NCBI RefSeq assembly: GCF_900115615.1
Contig: NZ_FOXB01000006.1
Location: 1 to 64,000 of the forward strand
Direction of reading: 5' to 3'
Length of the DNA stretch: 64,000 nt
DNA from: Hydrogenimonas thermophila
GTDB taxonomy: Bacteria; Campylobacterota; Campylobacteria; Campylobacterales; Hydrogenimonadaceae
Shown: positions 39,146-48,478 of the stretch, piece after piece
How the letters are laid out: each line of letters opens with the position of its first letter
Numbering within the stretch: position 1 is the first letter of the stretch
Made by a program: the position numbers and the translations under genes
The notes under the pieces: model-generated
What the model saw: the letters and a program-made list of their open reading frames with translations, nothing else
The model's database searches: none
Told to the model about the DNA's origin: nothing

Positions 39146-40665
39146 TTCTCTTCCTCTTTATTCTCTTTATTTTCAGTTTGTGATTTTAGTGGACGCATCG
39201 CTGGGAAAAGGATAACGTCACGAATAGTATGTTGATTAGTAAGTAGCATTACTAATCTATCAATTCCTATTCCTTCACCAGCTGTAGGAGGCATACCATA
39301 GCCAAGAGCTTTGACATAATCTTCATCCATATGCATCGCTTCATCATCACTATCTTTTTGTGCCGCTTGAGCTTTGAAACGTTCATACTGATCAAGAGGA
39401 TCATTTAGCTCACTAAAGCCATTGGCAATCTCTTTACCAGCAATAAATAGTTCAAATCGATCAGCAATTTCTGGATTGTCATCACTACGACGTGCCAACG
39501 GGCTTATATCAATAGGGAAGTGTGTAACAAAAGTTGGGTTTATCAACTTCTCTTCTACAAATGCATCAAAAAGCTCACCCCAAAGCTGTCCTTTAGTTAA
39601 GTGATCTTCTACTTCAATTCCTTTACTATTTAGGTAGTCACGTATTTTTTGTGTATCTTCTAAAATCTCTTCTGGTACATCACCGATTTGCACAAGAGCA
39701 TCTTTATATGCTATGCGTTTAAATGGAATTGAAAAGTCTATTTCAAGTTCACCATATGAAAGTTTTTCAGGCAGGTTTAACTCTTTAAATAGAGTTTTAA
39801 ACATCTCTTCCGTTAACTCCATTAGATCTTCATAACGGTGATATGCCCAGTAGAATTCAATCATTGTAAATTCTGGATTGTGTGTTGCATCCATTCCTTC
39901 GTTACGGAAGTTTCTATTGATTTCAAAAACCGCTTCAAATCCGCCTACAATTAGTCTTTTTAGGTAAAGTTCTGGCGCAATACGAAGGTATCTGTCAACA
40001 CCAAGTGCGTTATGATGAGTAATAAAAGGTCTTGCATTTGCTCCACCTGGAATAGGGTGCATCATAGGTGTTTCAACTTCCAAAAATCCATGGTTTTCAA
40101 AAAATCTTCTAATCAGACTTACAATTTTAGAACGCATTAGAAAAACTTGTTTAACATCTGGATTCATAATCATATCCAGATATCTCTGACGATAACGAAG
40201 TTCAATATCTTGCAAGCCATGGAATTTTTCAGGAAGAGGGGTAATAGCTTTTGTAACAAGTTGAAGCTCTTTGACATGCATTGTTAGTTCGCCTGTTCTT
40301 GTAATGAATGGAAAGCCAGTTGCTGCTACTATGTCACCAACTTCAACCATCTTTTTGACTGTTTTAAACCATTCATCTCCCAAGTCATCTCTGCTAAAAT
40401 AGATTTGAAGTATTCCACTCTCATCTTCTATTTTTGCAAATGCAGCCTTACCCATTAAACGCAAAAATTTTATGCGTCCGGCAACAGTGCAATTTTCATC
40501 TACTGCTTTTTGCTCTTCACTATCTTTCAGATAAGAGTATTTTTCTAGAAACTCTCTATTTGTACACTCTTTTACAACTCTGTTCTGATAAGGGTTTACG
40601 CCCATCTGCCGTAATGATTCTGCCTTTTCTATACGCTGCTGTTGGTACTGGTTGTCAAAAATCAA
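39142..40665 (-). CDS. lysS: Lysyl-tRNA synthetase (class II)
   Basis: 507 residues from TTG 40665, supported by AAAGGAAAC upstream and by the family start [20 protein letters not shown]. An in-frame ATG at 40722 would overlap fur by 35 bases and add a lysine-rich tail. OB-fold anticodon domain (~50-150), then class II catalytic core with motif 2 [16 protein letters not shown] and motif 3 [12 protein letters not shown]. Charges tRNA-Lys. Confidence 0.96.
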   Translation of the reverse strand: MIFDNQYQQQRIEKAESLRQMGVNPYQNRVVKECTNREFLEKYSYLKDSEEQKAVDENCTVAGRIKFLRLMGKAAFAKIEDESGILQIYFSRDDLGDEWFKTVKKMVEVGDIVAATGFPFITRTGELTMHVKELQLVTKAITPLPEKFHGLQDIELRYRQRYLDMIMNPDVKQVFLMRSKIVSLIRRFFENHGFLEVETPMMHPIPGGANARPFITHHNALGVDRYLRIAPELYLKRLIVGGFEAVFEINRNFRNEGMDATHNPEFTMIEFYWAYHRYEDLMELTEEMFKTLFKELNLPEKLSYGELEIDFSIPFKRIAYKDALVQIGDVPEEILEDTQKIRDYLNSKGIEVEDHLTKGQLWGELFDAFVEEKLINPTFVTHFPIDISPLARRSDDNPEIADRFELFIAGKEIANGFSELNDPLDQYERFKAQAAQKDSDDEAMHMDEDYVKALGYGMPPTAGEGIGIDRLVMLLTNQHTIRDVILFPAMRPLKSQTENKENKEEEK

Positions 40666-40687
40666 CGTCTTGTTTCCTTTGTTTTTT

Positions 40688-41167
40688 TTATTTATTTTCT
40701 TGACATTCTGGACAGATGCCAAAGATTTTCATAATATGATCTTCCATTTTAAAGCCAAGAGATTTAGCAATCTTCTCTTGCTTTTTTTCAATGGACTCAT
40801 CAAAAAATTCCAGAATTTTACCACATTTTGTACAGATAATGTGGTCATGATGAGCTTTTACACCCAACTCATACTTTTTTCCTTGAGTTCCAAATGATAT
40901 TGATGTCGCAATATTTGCATTTTCAAGCAGAGAGAGTGTTCTGTAAATTGTTGCAATACCGGTATTTAGATCAGGATTTTCACTCTTAATAATCTGATAA
41001 ATCTCTTCTGGTGTAAAGTGACCTTCATGATTATATAGAGTTGAGAGTATTACTTCCCTCTGTTTTGTAAATTTCAGATTATTCTTTTTTAGAAGTTGTT
41101 TAAACTGTTCAAGCAGTGTCTCATACGAAATTAAAGGAGTATTTTGTGGTATATTAATTTTATTCAT
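40688..41167 (-). CDS. fur: Ferric uptake regulator family protein
   Basis: 159 residues. Winged helix (~20-90) with [14 protein letters not shown] recognition helix, then metal-binding dimer domain: HHDH (106-109), structural zinc cysteines C112/C115 and C152/C155. Represses iron uptake genes with Fe2+. The place between cvpA and lysS matches Campylobacter fur. The start overlaps the cvpA stop by 4 bases. The N-terminal extension of about 20 residues is longer than in E. coli Fur. Confidence 0.92.
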   Translation of the reverse strand: MNKINIPQNTPLISYETLLEQFKQLLKKNNLKFTKQREVILSTLYNHEGHFTPEEIYQIIKSENPDLNTGIATIYRTLSLLENANIATSISFGTQGKKYELGVKAHHDHIICTKCGKILEFFDESIEKKQEKIAKSLGFKMEDHIMKIFGICPECQENK

Positions 41168-41760
41168 TCTAGACCCTTTTGGCTAGATAAATGGTTTGAA
41201 ATTGTTTGAGCACTTTTTTCAACACTCTTTTTGGCTTTTTTTTGTATTTCATTAACTTCATTTTTTACTTTTTCAGGATCAATATTTATGATAAATTTTC
41301 CAGTTTCATAATATAAAGGGTACATAAAACTTTCAGCTACATATTTTTCAGTAGTTTTTTTAATTATTTCAATATTTGAGAGAGCATACACTATTGCAGA
41401 TACAATTACAAATATTTTTCCTCCAGCAAATATAAAGCCAAAGAGTTTATCAATTATTCCCATTCCAGAGATAGATATTAGTTTTGATAATAAAATCCCT
41501 GCTAAAATAAAGGTAAGCCAAATAAGTGTTAACAATGTTAAAAAACCAATCATGTTTAAAGCAGTTTGTGAATCAATTTTTATAATATTTGAGCCAATCC
41601 ACATTCCAAAATCTTCAGCATAACTTGATGCAATAAATACACCTGAGATTATACCCAATAAACCTGCTATCTCTTTTATCAGTCCATTAAAAATACCTTT
41701 GATTCCAACAATTAATATTACCCCTAAGGTAACAATGTCAAACCAAATAATCTCTGTCAT
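41164..41760 (-). CDS. cvpA: CvpA-family membrane protein
   Basis: 198 residues. Four membrane helices (~8-28, ~30-48, ~66-92, ~105-125) followed by a charged helical tail. The first part, FDIVTLGVILIVGIKGIFNG, is the CvpA signature. In enterics it is needed for colicin V export and envelope stress tolerance; the molecular role is not settled. Its ends overlap the GGDEF gene and fur by 4 bases each. Confidence 0.85.
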   Translation of the reverse strand: MTEIIWFDIVTLGVILIVGIKGIFNGLIKEIAGLLGIISGVFIASSYAEDFGMWIGSNIIKIDSQTALNMIGFLTLLTLIWLTFILAGILLSKLISISGMGIIDKLFGFIFAGGKIFVIVSAIVYALSNIEIIKKTTEKYVAESFMYPLYYETGKFIINIDPEKVKNEVNEIQKKAKKSVEKSAQTISNHLSSQKGLE

Positions 41761-42695
41761 TTTATAACCAACCTATCTTTTCCTCTTCTTTTAGCTTCAT
41801 AAACAGCAGAATCAGCTCTTTCAATGAGTTTTTCTGGAGTATCACCAGCTTTATATGCAGTCATTCCTATACTTAATGTCATTTTTATAACATTACCTTT
41901 ATAGATAATTTTATTAGATCTAACAGTGTTTAGTATTCTTTCAGCAACTATTTTAGCATCTTCAATCTTAGCTCTATTAAAGATGATTAAAAGTTCCTCT
42001 CCTCCATATCTGTAAGCTTTATCTGTCTCACGAATAGCTGATTTTATAAGTCTTGAGAGCAGTATGAGTACTTTATCGCCTGCTAAATGTCCAAATTGAT
42101 CATTGATTTTTTTAAAATCATCTACATCAATCATCATTATGGTTGTATTAATTTGTTTGTCTTGCGATATTTGATGCAACAGTTCAAGATCATTTTTTAA
42201 AGCTTTTCTATTGTAAAGCTTTGTCATTGGATCAATGTTCGATTGTTTTTGTAACTCTTCAATCTCTTTTTCTAAATCTTTAATTGTATTATTTGCATTT
42301 TCAAGCTCATTTAATATATTGTATTGGAATAGATTAAAAGATTTTTTAAAGTGGTTTAGGTCTATACTCTTCTCTTCAGAATTGATAATGCTATCAATTT
42401 CAAATGTATGAGTTTTAGTTATATCTTCAATTTTAACATTAGATAGTTTAAAACTTTCCACGCTCTGTTTTGCTATATCAAAGCACTCTGTTGTAAATTT
42501 TTTAGCTGCTGTATCAAGATATTCATCTATATACATTTTATAGCCGCGTGAAGACATTTGTTCAAAAAGGATTTCAATACTTTTGCTTACTACTTCAAAA
42601 GGATCTTTTTCTTTTATTTCCTCTGATTCAATGTAAGACTCAATTTTTTGACAACTCTCTTGAATAGTTTTTTTTAGGGATATCAAAGAATCCAT
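41757..42695 (-). CDS. Diguanylate cyclase (GGDEF) with helical N-terminal domain
   Basis: 312 residues, soluble. A helical region (~1-125) of unknown type, a coiled coil (~128-155), then a GGDEF domain (~155-312). The active site reads GGEEL (231-235) and the inhibitory RxxD is RETD five residues before it, so both synthesis of c-di-GMP and product feedback are plausible. Also present: DPMTKLYNRKAL and MMIDVDDFKKIND. The N-terminal part resembles no domain I can name. Confidence 0.9.
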   Translation of the reverse strand: MDSLISLKKTIQESCQKIESYIESEEIKEKDPFEVVSKSIEILFEQMSSRGYKMYIDEYLDTAAKKFTTECFDIAKQSVESFKLSNVKIEDITKTHTFEIDSIINSEEKSIDLNHFKKSFNLFQYNILNELENANNTIKDLEKEIEELQKQSNIDPMTKLYNRKALKNDLELLHQISQDKQINTTIMMIDVDDFKKINDQFGHLAGDKVLILLSRLIKSAIRETDKAYRYGGEELLIIFNRAKIEDAKIVAERILNTVRSNKIIYKGNVIKMTLSIGMTAYKAGDTPEKLIERADSAVYEAKRRGKDRLVIK

Positions 42696-42801
42696 TAATA
42701 AAGTTCTCCAGTTAATGCTTATATTGGTAAAAGTTTAATAACTACTATGGCAATGATTATATTACATTGAAGCTGAAAATCAGTTGCATAATGAGGAATA
42801 G

Positions 42802-42850
42802 AGTAGTAGAATTTTACCAATATAGGGATTGGTAACTATATTCTACTACT
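42802..42850 (-). terminator. Nested hairpin downstream of DAHP synthase
   Basis: Outer arms AGTAGTAGAAT (42802-42812) and ATTCTACTACT (42840-42850) enclose inner arms TTACCAAT (42814-42821) and ATTGGTAA (42828-42835). The structure begins 16 bases after the DAHP synthase stop and precedes the GGDEF-cvpA-fur block. No long T-run follows on the leftward strand, so it may be a processing or stabilising element as well as a terminator. Confidence 0.55.
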
Positions 42851-42865
42851 ATAAGTGCAAGTATT

Positions 42866-44221
42866 TTAGTTAGTTTTTATCTCTTTGAAAAATTCTGAAA
42901 CCATAAATGCCATTTCAAGTGCTTGGTTTGCATTTAAACGAGGATCGCATTGAGTGTGATATCGATTTCCAAGTGCATCTATTGTAATATTACAGCTTTG
43001 ACTTCCTGTACACTCAGTGACATCTTCTCCTGTCATCTCTAGATGTATACCACCTGGGGTTGTACCTTCTGCATGGTGAATTTGGAAGAATTGTTTAACT
43101 TCTGATAAGATGTTGTTAAACTCTCTTGTTTTAAAACCATTTTCTGTTTTAAATGTATTGCCATGCATTGGGTCAATACTCCATAAAACAGCTCTACCTT
43201 CCTCTGTTACTTTTTTTAGTAGAGGTGGGAAAAGGTCAGCAATTTTATCTGCACCCATTCGTACAATTAGTGTTAACCTGCCAGGTATATTTTCAGGATT
43301 TAGTTTATCTATAAGTACAATAAGTTCATCTGGTTTCATAGAAGGTCCAACTTTTACACCAACAGGGTTTTTAATACCACGGAAAAACTCTATGTGAGCA
43401 CCGTCTAAATCTCTTGTTCTATCACCGATCCAGAGCATATGAGCTGAACAGTCATACCAATCTCCGGTAAGTGAATCTATACGAGTCAATGCCTCTTCAT
43501 AATTTAGAAGAAGAGCTTCATGTGATGTATATAGAACTGTTTCACGCAGTTGAGGAGTGTTTTCAGGTGTAATGCCACATGCAGAAATAAATTTTAATGC
43601 TTGCTCTATTTGCTGTGCTATCTCCTCGTAACGTTTTCCAAGAGCTTTATCTTTTACAAAGTCTAAGTTCCAGTTATGTACTTTTGTAAGGTCTGCCATA
43701 CCTCCACGTGCAAATGCACGTAAAAGATTCAGTGTTGCAGCTGATTGATAGTATGCTTTTATCAGCTTCTCTGGTTTTGGTTCACGAGCATTTGGATCAA
43801 AATCAGAGTCATTTACTATATCACCACGATAACTTGGTAACTCCATTCCATCTTTCGCTTCTGTGTCTGAGCTTCTTGGTTTTGCAAACTGTCCTGCAAT
43901 ACGACCTACCTTTACTATAGGTTTTCCACTTGAAAAAGTCATAATAACAGCCATCTGCATCATGACTTTAAATAGATTTTTGATTGTATTTGCATTGAAT
44001 GCATTAAAACTCTCTGCACAGTCGCCGCCTTGTAGCAAGAAAGCATCACCTTTGACAGCTTTTGCAAGTTTATTTTGCAAACTTCTTGCCTCTTCTGCAA
44101 AAATTAGTGGTGGAAAGCTTTCAAGCTCTTTTGTTATTTTTTCAACTTCTTCCGGATTTTTATAGGAAGGTTGCTGTTTAATAGGAAAATTTCTCCAGCT
44201 ATTTTTATTCCAGTTGGCCAT
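42866..44221 (-). CDS. 3-deoxy-7-phosphoheptulonate synthase, class II
   Basis: 451 residues. First step of aromatic amino acid synthesis: PEP plus erythrose 4-phosphate. Class II (plant/mycobacterial type) features: [17 protein letters not shown] start, [10 protein letters not shown] with the metal cysteine, [46 protein letters not shown] and [11 protein letters not shown]. No chorismate mutase or ACT domain is attached. A dyad overlaps the likely promoter (see 44258-44287). Confidence 0.95.
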   Translation of the reverse strand: MANWNKNSWRNFPIKQQPSYKNPEEVEKITKELESFPPLIFAEEARSLQNKLAKAVKGDAFLLQGGDCAESFNAFNANTIKNLFKVMMQMAVIMTFSSGKPIVKVGRIAGQFAKPRSSDTEAKDGMELPSYRGDIVNDSDFDPNAREPKPEKLIKAYYQSAATLNLLRAFARGGMADLTKVHNWNLDFVKDKALGKRYEEIAQQIEQALKFISACGITPENTPQLRETVLYTSHEALLLNYEEALTRIDSLTGDWYDCSAHMLWIGDRTRDLDGAHIEFFRGIKNPVGVKVGPSMKPDELIVLIDKLNPENIPGRLTLIVRMGADKIADLFPPLLKKVTEEGRAVLWSIDPMHGNTFKTENGFKTREFNNILSEVKQFFQIHHAEGTTPGGIHLEMTGEDVTECTGSQSCNITIDALGNRYHTQCDPRLNANQALEMAFMVSEFFKEIKTN

Positions 44222-44257
44222 TTTTTACCCTCTTATATCTATAGATTCGGCGCAATC

Positions 44258-44287
44258 ATAGCATATTTTCACTGTTAATTATGCTAT
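44258..44287 (-). promoter_or_regulatory. Inverted repeat at DAHP synthase promoter
   Basis: ATAGCATA (44258-44265) and TATGCTAT (44280-44287) are perfect 8-base inverted arms 14 bases apart. On the leftward strand the second arm overlaps a TATGCTATGAT stretch that could serve as a -10 box, about 35-45 bases before the start. Could be an operator; no regulator is identified. Confidence 0.35.
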
Positions 44288-44340
44288 TTTTTAGAATTTA
44301 GTTTTTAAAAATTGTAATCTATAATACTTTTGTATCTATT

Positions 44341-45414
44341 TTAAATAGTGTTTTGTAATGCTTTTATCAATTCATCTGGACGTGTTGAATATCTTAAAGC
44401 ATCATCTTTTTCTATTATGCCATCTTTTACAAGTTTAACAAGAACTTGGGTTTGTGTTTGCATACCAGATACACCTTGTCCTAATTGCATTTGACTGTAT
44501 ATTTGGTGGACTTTATCTTCACGAATAAGATTTGCTATTGCTGGGTTTGTGATCAATATTTCTGGAACAGCAACACGACCACCACCAATTTTTGGAATTA
44601 AAGCTTGCGAAATTACAGCTACCAATGATGTGGAAAGTTGAGCTCTGACTTGAGGTTGTTCATCTCCACTGAAAACATCAATAATTCTATTGACAGTTTG
44701 AGCTGCAGAATTTGTATGAAGTGTACCAAATACCAAGTGACCTGTCTCTGCAGCAGTTAATGCTGCAGATATAGTCTCTTTATCTCTCATCTCACCAATT
44801 AGTATGACGTCAGGATCTTCACGTAAAGCATATTTAAGTGCATTGGCAAAACTGTTTGTGTCAGAGCCTACATTTCGATGAGAAAAGAGTGACTGCTTAT
44901 TTTCATGAATAAACTCAACAGGGTCTTCTACTGTAATAATATGTTTACGCTCTGTAATATTAATCTCATTTAACATAGATGCCAATGTTGTAGATTTACC
45001 ACTGCCAGTAGGACCTGTTACTAAAATTAAACCCTTTTCACGCTTTATAAGCTCTTTGTAAATTTGTGGAGCACCTAGTTCATCAATACTAGGTATTTTT
45101 GTAGGTATAACTCTAAAAGCTGCAGCAACATCACCCATGGTACGGTAATAATTGGCACGAAACCGTCCTACATTGGGAAGTTGAATAGCAAAATCAAGCT
45201 CTTTGTTTGCTTCAAAGGCTTTTTTTTGCTTCTCAGTAATAATGGAGTAGCACATCTCTTCAATGGCTTCTCCATCCAGCTTAGGAAGGTCTAGTGACAC
45301 AAGTTTACCACCAATTCTAATTTGTGGTTCACTTCTACTCACCAGATGCAGGTCACTTGCTTTATGTGCAACTATATTTTTTAGCAATTTTTTTATATCT
45401 ATAACTTTATTCAT
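44341..45414 (-). CDS. pilT: PilT-type twitching motility ATPase
   Basis: 357 residues. PilT hexamers power type IV pilus retraction. N-terminal PAS-like part (~1-100), Walker A GPTGSGKST (134-142), Asp box, Walker B ALREDPDVILIGEMRD, His box TGHLVFGTLHTNSA and the AIRE-like ANLIREDKVHQI of PilT/PilU, which argues against the extension ATPase PilB. No other pilus genes are in the window. 30 bases after gatC. Confidence 0.9.
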   Translation of the reverse strand: MNKVIDIKKLLKNIVAHKASDLHLVSRSEPQIRIGGKLVSLDLPKLDGEAIEEMCYSIITEKQKKAFEANKELDFAIQLPNVGRFRANYYRTMGDVAAAFRVIPTKIPSIDELGAPQIYKELIKREKGLILVTGPTGSGKSTTLASMLNEINITERKHIITVEDPVEFIHENKQSLFSHRNVGSDTNSFANALKYALREDPDVILIGEMRDKETISAALTAAETGHLVFGTLHTNSAAQTVNRIIDVFSGDEQPQVRAQLSTSLVAVISQALIPKIGGGRVAVPEILITNPAIANLIREDKVHQIYSQMQLGQGVSGMQTQTQVLVKLVKDGIIEKDDALRYSTRPDELIKALQNTI

Positions 45415-45444
45415 AATATTTATTCCTGAAACGGATTTGTATAT

Positions 45445-45735
45445 TTACTCAATTATATTCGGTACTACAAAATAGTCATCTTTTACTTTTGGTGCATTCT
45501 CTATAATTATTTTTTTAATTTCAGCATTCTCATTAGGAATATCTTCACGCATAGGAGTGCCACATTCAAGTGTTCTAAAAGATGGATCAAGCCCCTCTGT
45601 ATCAAGTTCACCCAGAACTTCTACAAAACCTACAATTTTTTCAAGTTCATTTATCATTTCTTCTCTCTTTTCATCTTCTATCTTTAACATAGAGAGCTTT
45701 TCTAGTCGTTGTAGCATTGCATCATCAAATTTCAT
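45445..45735 (-). CDS. gatC: Aspartyl/glutamyl-tRNA amidotransferase subunit C
   Basis: 96 residues from ATG 45735, which has GAAGGA about seven bases before it; an in-frame TTG at 45750 lacks one. GatC stabilises the GatAB enzyme that converts Glu-tRNA-Gln to Gln-tRNA-Gln. Family pattern: LEKLSMLKI, LEKIVGFVEVLGELDTEGL, MREDIPN and the C-terminal KDDYFVVPNIIE. gatA and gatB are not in the window. Confidence 0.92.
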   Translation of the reverse strand: MKFDDAMLQRLEKLSMLKIEDEKREEMINELEKIVGFVEVLGELDTEGLDPSFRTLECGTPMREDIPNENAEIKKIIIENAPKVKDDYFVVPNIIE

Positions 45736-45844
45736 ATTCCATTCCTTCAATAATATTTTAAAAACTGCAAAATGCTGATAATGTCAAGCAACTCAAAGAG
45801 AGAGCAAGCACAAAATCATTTTTTATACGTTTTGCCTTATTTAA

Positions 45845-45874
45845 CTTTAGTTTTGTTATGATATCGAACTAAAG
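45845..45874 (+). promoter_or_regulatory. Dyad around a putative -10 box upstream of the YfgM-like operon
   Basis: CTTTAGTT (45845-45852) and AACTAAAG (45867-45874) are perfect 8-base inverted arms 14 bases apart, and between them lies TTGTTATGAT, whose TATGAT (45857-45862) could be the -10 box. The first gene starts at 45901 after AGGAG. An operator overlapping the promoter is plausible; not proven. Confidence 0.35.
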
Positions 45875-45900
45875 TTTAAGAGCAGTTTTTAGGAGTTAAT

Positions 45901-46503
45901 GTGAGCATAAAAGAGCAAGTAGAATTTGTAAAAGAGGAGCTTACACAAGATGAAAAGCTTCTTGAAGGTTTGATTAAAGTTGAACGTTTTTACAAAAAAA
46001 ATAGGTTGGCAATTTTGGCACTATCTATTTCAGTTGTAATAGGAGGAATAGGTTATGGTGTTATGGAGTATGTTAAAGAGCAGCATCTTTTGAAGGCAAA
46101 TAGTGCATTGATTAAATTGCAAAGTAATCCGTCAGATAGTAGTTCACTGAAAATTTTAAAAGAGTACAATCCTTCTTTATATGAACTATATATATTAAAA
46201 GAAGCAACTACAAACGGTGACATAAAAAAATTAGAAGAATTAGTAAACAGTAAAGATGAAACTATCTCTGATTTGGCAAAGTATCATGTAGCTATATTTA
46301 AAAACAGTCTTTCGCAAATTAAAGACTATCGTCTTAAAAGCACTTCATTGCTAAAAGATTTGGCGCTATTTGATGAAGCTTATTTACTATTAAAGAGTGG
46401 TAAAGTAGATGAAGCAAAAAGCAGACTTGCTCAAATACAAGAAACATCATCTGTAAAACCAGTTGCAAAGATGTTGGAACATTATGGGATAAAAGGGAAC
46501 TAA
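45901..46503 (+). CDS. YfgM-like membrane-anchored TPR-type protein
   Basis: 200 residues from GTG 45901. A short cytoplasmic start, one membrane helix (~35-53), then a helical periplasmic region with weak TPR pattern (~60-195). This layout and the adjacent BamB-like lipoprotein gene match E. coli yfgM-bamB, where YfgM helps periplasmic chaperones at the Sec translocon. Identity by similarity is low, so the name is a hypothesis. Confidence 0.6.
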   Translation: MSIKEQVEFVKEELTQDEKLLEGLIKVERFYKKNRLAILALSISVVIGGIGYGVMEYVKEQHLLKANSALIKLQSNPSDSSSLKILKEYNPSLYELYILKEATTNGDIKKLEELVNSKDETISDLAKYHVAIFKNSLSQIKDYRLKSTSLLKDLALFDEAYLLLKSGKVDEAKSRLAQIQETSSVKPVAKMLEHYGIKGN

Positions 46504-47516
46504 TGAACTTTCAAATCAAAATAGCGTTTTTGGCATTTAGTCTTCTATTTTTTATGAGCGGATGTAGTGAAAAACACTATTTCGAGCCTGAAGATATTAA
46601 GGGTCGTATACAGTATGATGGTGAGTTACCTGCAGAGATAGTTGAAGTTGGTTATAGCGGAGCAACTCTTAAAAATGGTCAAGTTATTACTCAAAAAGGA
46701 TTGCAAAACTACCATTTACCAAAAGATTACCGTTTTATAAATTCTTACAATGATTTAGTAGTAGCTGCCAGTGATTGTAAGCCAAATATTGTTTTTAATA
46801 AAAAGACAAATGAAGTAATCAAGCTCAATCTTAAAAGACGCATTGTTGCAGCAATGTTTATACCAGATACAACAAAACTGGCTTTTGTATTGGAAGGTAA
46901 CAGTTATGGAATATATGATTTTAAAGAGCAAAAAATAGTTTCCAAGTATCAATCTGACAAGGCAATAAGTGCAGATATTCGTATTGCAAACCCTATGATG
47001 CTTGCTGATTTAATTTTAGTTCCAACTTTAGATGGTAAATTGGTAATAATGGGAAAAAAAGAGGGAAAAAGAGTACGTGAAATAATTGTAGGAAAAGGTG
47101 AAGATTTTAATAATATCATATTCCTTAAAGTAATAGGCAATCGTCTTGTTGCCGCTACTCCTCATCGTATAATATCTGTAAGTCCTAAAATTATGGATGC
47201 TCAAAATATAGAGATTAGTGATGTGTTATTTGTTGAAGATGGTATATATATTTTAAGCAAAGATGGAACAATATATCTGTGTGATGAGAGTCTGAAAATA
47301 TTAGCAGAAAAGAAGCTTCCTTTTGCACATTTCGTAGGTGCTATTTATGGGGAGTTTATCTATGTTGTTGAAAAAGAGGGGTATATTATTGCTTTAGATT
47401 TAAATTTGGCAAGTGCAAATATATTTGAAATTCCTGATGAAATTGAGAATTGGTTCTATTCAACAAAAGATACATTTTATTACGAAAAATATTTCTTTAA
47501 ATTACATCAGCAATAA
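46503..47516 (+). CDS. BamB-like beta-propeller lipoprotein
   Basis: 337 residues. Signal peptide with lipobox FMSG-C21. The mature part is a run of about 30-45-residue beta repeats (GYSGATLKNGQVI, GNSYGIYDFKEQ, TLDGKLVIMGKKEG, SKDGTIYLCDES, EKEGYIIALD) typical of PQQ/WD-like propellers. BamB is the propeller subunit of the outer-membrane protein assembly machine; a similar role is suggested by the yfgM-like partner. Start overlaps the preceding stop by one base. Confidence 0.65.
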   Translation: MNFQIKIAFLAFSLLFFMSGCSEKHYFEPEDIKGRIQYDGELPAEIVEVGYSGATLKNGQVITQKGLQNYHLPKDYRFINSYNDLVVAASDCKPNIVFNKKTNEVIKLNLKRRIVAAMFIPDTTKLAFVLEGNSYGIYDFKEQKIVSKYQSDKAISADIRIANPMMLADLILVPTLDGKLVIMGKKEGKRVREIIVGKGEDFNNIIFLKVIGNRLVAATPHRIISVSPKIMDAQNIEISDVLFVEDGIYILSKDGTIYLCDESLKILAEKKLPFAHFVGAIYGEFIYVVEKEGYIIALDLNLASANIFEIPDEIENWFYSTKDTFYYEKYFFKLHQQ

Positions 47517-47529
47517 GCAGGTTTTAGGA

Positions 47530-47868
47530 ATGATAAAAACTATACTAGAACCATTAAGGCAAAATGGATTTATATTTAAACGATTTGAACCATTTTCTCT
47601 TCAAGTGATCGGTAGTAGAAAACGTATAGGTGTTTATCATGGAATTGATACAAAAAATCGCTATTTTCTTCTTTTTGTAGTTAATCGCAAGAGTAGGGTA
47701 CTGCAAAAAGATGTTAAAGAGTGGCTTGATATTAAGCAAAGAATTGAACACTACTGTGGTTATGCGATTATGATAAATATAGCTTTGATAAATGCACCTC
47801 TTTGTTCCAAGGCAAAAGCTATTTTAGTGCAAGAGGGATGGAAAGTCATAAATAATGCTTCTATGTGA
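47530..47868 (+). CDS. Conserved hypothetical protein before coaX
   Basis: 112 residues from ATG 47530, 13 bases after the BamB-like gene; an earlier in-frame start at 47413 would overlap that gene by about 100 bases. No export signal. Strand-helix pattern with GVYHGIDTKNRYFLLFVVNRK, and a conserved-looking helix KDVKEWLDIKQRIEHYCGY. The arrangement D...FxxxxxxK loosely recalls PD-(D/E)XK nuclease folds, but I do not assign a function. It overlaps coaX by 14 bases. Confidence 0.65.
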   Translation: MIKTILEPLRQNGFIFKRFEPFSLQVIGSRKRIGVYHGIDTKNRYFLLFVVNRKSRVLQKDVKEWLDIKQRIEHYCGYAIMINIALINAPLCSKAKAILVQEGWKVINNASM

Positions 47869-48478
47869 TATTGGAAATACAAGAATGCATTTTTATAGTG
47901 GTAATGAAATTCTACACTTTACCCATAATGAAGGTTTAGAACATTTTAAAAATGAAAAAGTATATTTTATAAGTGTTAATCAAGAGATTACCAATAAGAT
48001 AAAAAAATTATCTTTAAAATGGATAGAAGTTAAAGACGAAAATTTTTTAAAAACTTCATATAAAGGGCTTGGTATTGATCGTATAGCTGCATGTTTAGGC
48101 ATAGAGAATGGAGTAGTGATCGATGCTGGAAGTGCCATTACTGTTGATGTTGTAGAAGATGGCAAACATCTTGGAGGTTGGATTTGGCCTGGTATTAAAG
48201 CTCAGTTGAAATGTTATACAAATATATCAGAGCGATTAACTGTTTCATTGAACAGTTTAGTAGATGTAAGTAAATTGCCTCAAAACACAACTGAAGCTGT
48301 AAGCTTTGGCATATTTGCTCCTATTGCATGTTTAGTTAAAACTTTTGCTCAAAATAGAAAAGTTGTTTTAACAGGAGGAGATGCCAAAATTTTATCTTCA
48401 CTCTTCCCTGATGCTGAAGTTGATGAAGAGATTGTTTTTAAAGGGATGAAAAAAATGATAAAGGAGAGCGGATGCTAA
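47855..48478 (+). CDS. coaX: Type III pantothenate kinase
   Basis: 207 residues. First step of coenzyme A synthesis by the CoaX type. Phosphate loop DIGNTRMHF at the N-terminus, GLGIDRIAACLG and VIDAGSAITVDVV (ASKHA fold), and GGWIWPGI. Shorter than B. subtilis CoaX (about 258), as in other Campylobacterota. Overlaps genes on both sides (14 and 7 bases). Confidence 0.93.
   Translation: MLLCDIGNTRMHFYSGNEILHFTHNEGLEHFKNEKVYFISVNQEITNKIKKLSLKWIEVKDENFLKTSYKGLGIDRIAACLGIENGVVIDAGSAITVDVVEDGKHLGGWIWPGIKAQLKCYTNISERLTVSLNSLVDVSKLPQNTTEAVSFGIFAPIACLVKTFAQNRKVVLTGGDAKILSSLFPDAEVDEEIVFKGMKKMIKESGC

Noticed and set aside
44341-45414. pilT as the missing motor of the secretin operon
   Set aside because: It lies 36 kb away beside gatC, and PilT motifs indicate pilus retraction; there is no evidence for a link.
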